64,000 bases of DNA from Rossellomorea orangium. Lineage in GTDB: Bacteria; Bacillota; Bacilli; Bacillales; Bacillaceae_B. The DNA lies in NCBI RefSeq assembly GCF_019334305.1, contig NZ_JAHWGH010000008.1:1-64000 (forward strand). Reading direction: 5' to 3'. The notes beneath the pieces were generated by a model. The model had not been told where the DNA came from. It searched no databases and worked only from the letters and a program-made list of their open reading frames with translations. Position numbers and translations under genes: made by a program. Of this stretch, positions 60,793 to 64,000 are shown piece by piece. The stretch's first letter is position 1. Each line of letters starts with the position of its first letter.

Positions 60793-61812
60793 TTGTTTAA
60801 TAAATTCAAACCGTATTTAATTGTTTTAATAAGTCTCATTTCGTTATTTTTCATCATTATATTCAGTACTGATAGCGAATTAATCATCCTCGATCCTAAA
60901 GGACCGGTCGGAGCCGTCCAAAAAGATCTGATTATGTTATCGATATACTATATGATTGCCATTATGGTTGTTGTTCTCGGTTTCTTTACAATCATCTTGT
61001 TCAAGTATCGAAGCAGTAAGAAGAATAGTGACTATAAGCCGGATATGCACGGAAGTACATTCCTTGAGATTATTTGGACACTCATTCCCGTCCTGATCGT
61101 CATCGCATTATCCATCCCGAACACAAAAGCCCTTTATGAATTAAGAGACGCACCGGAAGCGACCTCTCATAAAGATCCAATCGTCATCCATGCGACGGCT
61201 GTCGATTGGAAATGGATCTTCAGCTATCCTGAAGAAGGAATTGAAACGGTAAACTATGTGAATGTTCCTGAAGATCATCCGATTTTATTCAAAGTGACAG
61301 CAGCTGATTCAATGGCTTCATTCTGGGTGCCGCAAATCGGCGGACAGATTTATGGAATGCCTGGTATGGTCAATGACTTATATCTGCAGGCTGATGAGCC
61401 AGGCACGTATGATGGAAGAAACTCAAACTTCACCGGTGAAGGAATGACGCACCAAACGTTTGATTTCGTTGCAATGAAACAAGACAAATATGAAGATTGG
61501 GTCGAAGATGCTCAATCCAACGAACCGAAATTGACGGAAGACACGTATGAAAAACTGATGCTTCCTGAAACGGTTGATAAGATGACATTCTCTTCCACTC
61601 ACTTGGCATTCGTCGATCATGGTAAGAACTCTGAATATGCCATGGCCATCCGACAGAAATACGGTCTTGATACCACGGTTGGTGGTGCAGATAAAGACGC
61701 CATGTCAAGTCACGAACATATGGACATGGAAGGTCACGAAGACATGGACCATGATGATATGAAGAAAAAAGAAGATGATGACCATGAAGATCATGGCAGT
61801 CATGAGCACTAA
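60793..61812 (+). CDS. qoxA: quinol oxidase aa3-600, subunit II
   Basis: Subunit II of the menaquinol terminal oxidase. The 339-residue product has an N-terminal hydrophobic segment (about 8-25), two further membrane helices (about 46-72 and 89-107) and a cupredoxin domain (DWKWIFSYPEEGIETVN, SMASFWVPQIGGQIYGMPG) without CuA ligands, as usual for quinol oxidases. Two oddities: the lipobox Cys found in Bacillus QoxA is missing (IIIFSTDSELI), and residues about 300-339 form a His/Met/Asp-rich tail. Start is TTG 60793, 7 nt after GGAAGGTG. Followed by qoxB after 16 bp. Confidence 0.93.
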   Translation: MFNKFKPYLIVLISLISLFFIIIFSTDSELIILDPKGPVGAVQKDLIMLSIYYMIAIMVVVLGFFTIILFKYRSSKKNSDYKPDMHGSTFLEIIWTLIPVLIVIALSIPNTKALYELRDAPEATSHKDPIVIHATAVDWKWIFSYPEEGIETVNYVNVPEDHPILFKVTAADSMASFWVPQIGGQIYGMPGMVNDLYLQADEPGTYDGRNSNFTGEGMTHQTFDFVAMKQDKYEDWVEDAQSNEPKLTEDTYEKLMLPETVDKMTFSSTHLAFVDHGKNSEYAMAIRQKYGLDTTVGGADKDAMSSHEHMDMEGHEDMDHDDMKKKEDDDHEDHGSHEH

Positions 61813-61828
61813 GAAAGGAGGACTTTAA

Positions 61829-63790
61829 ATGTTTGATTTTATTAAGGATAATCTTATCCTCAACGATCCGTTGATCATAGGAGCCAACATTTCGATCGCT
61901 TTCACCGTAATTGGAATCGTTGCAGTCCTCACTTACTTTAAAAAGTGGAAATGGTTATGGAACGATTGGATTACAAGCGTTGATCATAAAAAAATCGGTA
62001 TCATGTATATCCTGGCAGCACTTGTCATGCTCTTCCGTGGAGGAGTCGACGCACTCTTGATGAGGGCACAATTGACGGTGCCGAATAACTCATTTTTGAC
62101 ATCTGAGCACTACAATGAAATCTTTACGACTCACGGTACAATCATGATCCTGTTCATGGCGATGCCGTTCTTACTTGGATTGATGAACGTGGTCGTTCCT
62201 TTGCAAATTGGTGCAAGGGACGTAGCATTCCCTTATTTGAATAACCTAAGCTTCTGGTCATTCATGTTCGGGGCAATCCTTTTCAATATTTCTTTCGTAT
62301 TCGGTGGATCACCGAACGCAGGTTGGACGAACTACGCACCGCTTGCGATCGAAGGTAGTCCTGGACCGGGTATTAACTATTACCTCTTAGGTCTGCAAAT
62401 ATCGGGTATCGGTACGTTACTCACAGGGATCAACTTTGTCGTCACCATCATTAAGATGCGTGCACCAGGCATGACGCTTCTTCGCATGCCAATGTTTACA
62501 TGGACAACGCTGATCACGGCATTCATCATCGTATTCGCATTCCCGATTTTGACTGTCACATTAGCTCTGATGACATTTGACCGTTTATTCGGTTCCCACT
62601 TCTTCACGCTTACGGATGGTGGTAACCCTATGCTCTGGTCAAACCTGTTCTGGCTATGGGGGCATCCGGAAGTATATATCGTTATATTACCGGCCTTCGG
62701 AATTTTCTCAGAAATCATTGCTACTTTTGCAAGAAAAACACTATTTGGTTATAAATCTATGATTATCTCACTTGTTGCGATCTCTGGACTAAGCTTTGTT
62801 GTTTGGGTCCATCACTTCTTTACGATGGGCGGAAGCGCAGCAGTGAACAGTGTATTCTCGATTTCAACGATGGCGATTGCCATACCGACTGGAATCAAAA
62901 TATTCAACTGGCTAGGTACCTTATTCAAAGGGAAAATCGAATTTACTGTACCGATGTTATGGTCTGTTGCGTTCATCCCGACATTCCTGATCGGTGGGGT
63001 AACAGGGGTTATGCTTGGAATGGCTGCGGCCGACTTCCAATATCACAATAACTACTTCCTGGTTGCTCACTTCCATTACACATTGATTGCCGGTGTTGTA
63101 TTTGCCTGCTTCGCGGGACTTGCATATTGGTATCCAAAGATGTTTGGTCATAAGATGAATGAACGAATCGGACGATGGGCTTTCTGGTTATTCTCCATCG
63201 GATTCAATCTTTGTTTCTTACCTCAGTTCGTATTAGGATTTGCAGGTATGCCAAGACGTGTATACACGTATGGTCCTGAAGATGGCTGGACAGCATTGAA
63301 TGTAATTTCTTCTGTCGGAGCTTTCGGAATGGGAGTAGGATTCATGGTACTCGTTTATGGTATCTATTACAGCTACCGTTTTGCAGAGAGAGAAACAACA
63401 GGTGACGCGTGGGATGGACGTACCCTTGAATGGGCAACAAGTTCAGCAATCCCGCCTCATTACAACTTTGCACACGTTCCTGAAGTGAAAAGTCATGATG
63501 CATTTTATGATATGAAGCAAGAAGGAAGAAAGATGGTTCCTGACAACTTCGAATATCAACCGATTCACATGCCAAGCAATGCAGGGACACCTTTCATCAT
63601 GTCCGCGCTGTTCTTCGTCGCAGGATTTGGTTTAGTATTTGAACTGTTCTGGATGGCGATAGCAGCACTTGTCGGGATCTTCGGATGCATGGCATTCCGT
63701 TCAATGATGTCCCACAAACAGGATGAAGGCTATTATGTAAGTGTGGAAGAAATCGAAAAGACTGAAAATCCGTATAAGAGGGAGGCGTGA
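61829..63790 (+). CDS. qoxB: quinol oxidase aa3-600, subunit I
   Basis: Haem-copper oxidase catalytic subunit that reduces oxygen to water and pumps protons. The 653-residue product has about 15 membrane segments, haem ligand His in [14 protein letters not shown], the CuB/Tyr block [23 protein letters not shown] with the CuB His pair, and HFHYTLIAG with the haem-axial His residues. AAAGGAGG precedes the ATG. QoxC follows 2 bp after the stop. Confidence 0.97.
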   Translation: MFDFIKDNLILNDPLIIGANISIAFTVIGIVAVLTYFKKWKWLWNDWITSVDHKKIGIMYILAALVMLFRGGVDALLMRAQLTVPNNSFLTSEHYNEIFTTHGTIMILFMAMPFLLGLMNVVVPLQIGARDVAFPYLNNLSFWSFMFGAILFNISFVFGGSPNAGWTNYAPLAIEGSPGPGINYYLLGLQISGIGTLLTGINFVVTIIKMRAPGMTLLRMPMFTWTTLITAFIIVFAFPILTVTLALMTFDRLFGSHFFTLTDGGNPMLWSNLFWLWGHPEVYIVILPAFGIFSEIIATFARKTLFGYKSMIISLVAISGLSFVVWVHHFFTMGGSAAVNSVFSISTMAIAIPTGIKIFNWLGTLFKGKIEFTVPMLWSVAFIPTFLIGGVTGVMLGMAAADFQYHNNYFLVAHFHYTLIAGVVFACFAGLAYWYPKMFGHKMNERIGRWAFWLFSIGFNLCFLPQFVLGFAGMPRRVYTYGPEDGWTALNVISSVGAFGMGVGFMVLVYGIYYSYRFAERETTGDAWDGRTLEWATSSAIPPHYNFAHVPEVKSHDAFYDMKQEGRKMVPDNFEYQPIHMPSNAGTPFIMSALFFVAGFGLVFELFWMAIAALVGIFGCMAFRSMMSHKQDEGYYVSVEEIEKTENPYKREA

Positions 63791-63792
63791 GC

Positions 63793-64000
63793 ATGGCACA
63801 TAGTACGAATATAGATCCAAACACGCCACTTGAATATCAATCCGATATCGGGAAACTGAACATCTTCGGATTCTGGGTTTTCCTTGGTGCGGAAATCGCA
63901 TTATTTGCCACTATTTTCGCAACGTTCTTCGCTTTGAAGGCAGGCACCATGGGTGGCCCGCTTCCAAGTGAAGTGTTTGATATGAAGAATACGATCATCA
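63793..64000 (+). CDS. qoxC: quinol oxidase aa3-600, subunit III (partial)
   Basis: First 69 residues of QoxC, cut by the window end. It begins MAHSTNIDPNTPLEYQSD and has the start of the first membrane segment LNIFGFWVFLGAEIALFATI, the subunit III pattern. GGGAGGCGTGA just upstream overlaps the qoxB end. qoxD should follow outside the window. Confidence 0.93.
   Translation, partial: MAHSTNIDPNTPLEYQSDIGKLNIFGFWVFLGAEIALFATIFATFFALKAGTMGGPLPSEVFDMKNTII

Overview
The window is chromosomal DNA of a Bacillaceae bacterium (Bacillota, moderate G+C, strong purine-rich ribosome binding sites). Most of it is in Bacillus subtilis-like order: hprK-lgt-yvoD-ppaX-yvoF, hisZGDBHAFI, yvcD-trxB, yvcI-rapZ-yvcK-whiA-crh, clpP-tRNA-Arg, sigL, cggR-gapA-pgk-tpiA-gpmI-eno, secG-estA-rnr-smpB-ssrA. 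The intergenic repeat families resemble those of environmental or marine Bacillaceae such as Rossellomorea-like species. The genus is an inference; no rRNA is present.

Layout. 1-4.3 kb: carbon-catabolite kinase operon (hprK, lgt, a gate-domain membrane protein, ppaX, a hexapeptide acetyltransferase). 4.4-11.2 kb: complete histidine operon, with short hairpin repeats in two of its gaps and after it. 11.3-15.7 kb: TPR-HTH protein, thioredoxin reductase, a 50-residue FbpA-like gene on the minus strand, tnrA with two TnrA boxes, and an SGNH hydrolase. 16-19.8 kb: yvcI-rapZ-yvcK-whiA-crh. 20.3-30.9 kb: an accessory six-gene operon with an Hpt-REC-GGDEF-REC diguanylate cyclase, a membrane HEAT-repeat protein, a processive GT2 synthase, a 1077-residue membrane-anchored glycosidase-like protein, a lone receiver and a hybrid sensor kinase. 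31-35.3 kb: clpP with CtsR operator, tRNA-Arg(CCG), an AT-rich exonuclease gene, sigL and a glutaredoxin. 35.3-42.6 kb: central glycolytic operon with CggR operator. 42.9-48.3 kb: secG, estA, rnr, smpB and ssrA. The ssrA gene is about 640 nt because a roughly 276-nt group I intron interrupts its T-loop. 48.3-60.4 kb: a copper-handling region (DUF305 protein, permease, Csp-type copper storage protein, sensor kinase/regulator/lipoprotein operon, YdhK-like lipoprotein, copY-copZ-copA, glutaredoxin, SHOCT protein, multicopper oxidase). 60.8 kb to the end: qoxAB and the start of qoxC.

How the genes work together. HprK and Crh control catabolite repression, CggR controls glycolysis, and TnrA controls nitrogen genes. 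The six-gene operon reads as a phosphorelay feeding c-di-GMP synthesis that controls an extracellular polysaccharide; this is the best candidate for an undescribed system. The copper region combines sensing, export, buffering, periplasmic-face oxidation and a copper-containing terminal oxidase. CopY, rather than the usual Bacillus CsoR, appears to regulate copZA.

Repeats. Four families occur in the gaps: an about 125-bp palindromic element (three copies plus a diverged one at the left edge), a GAGGGACGGACCTC hairpin family, a 21-bp-period array in two opposite-facing clusters, and a TGTACCAGGTACA palindrome. No transposase, integrase, prophage or CRISPR array is seen.
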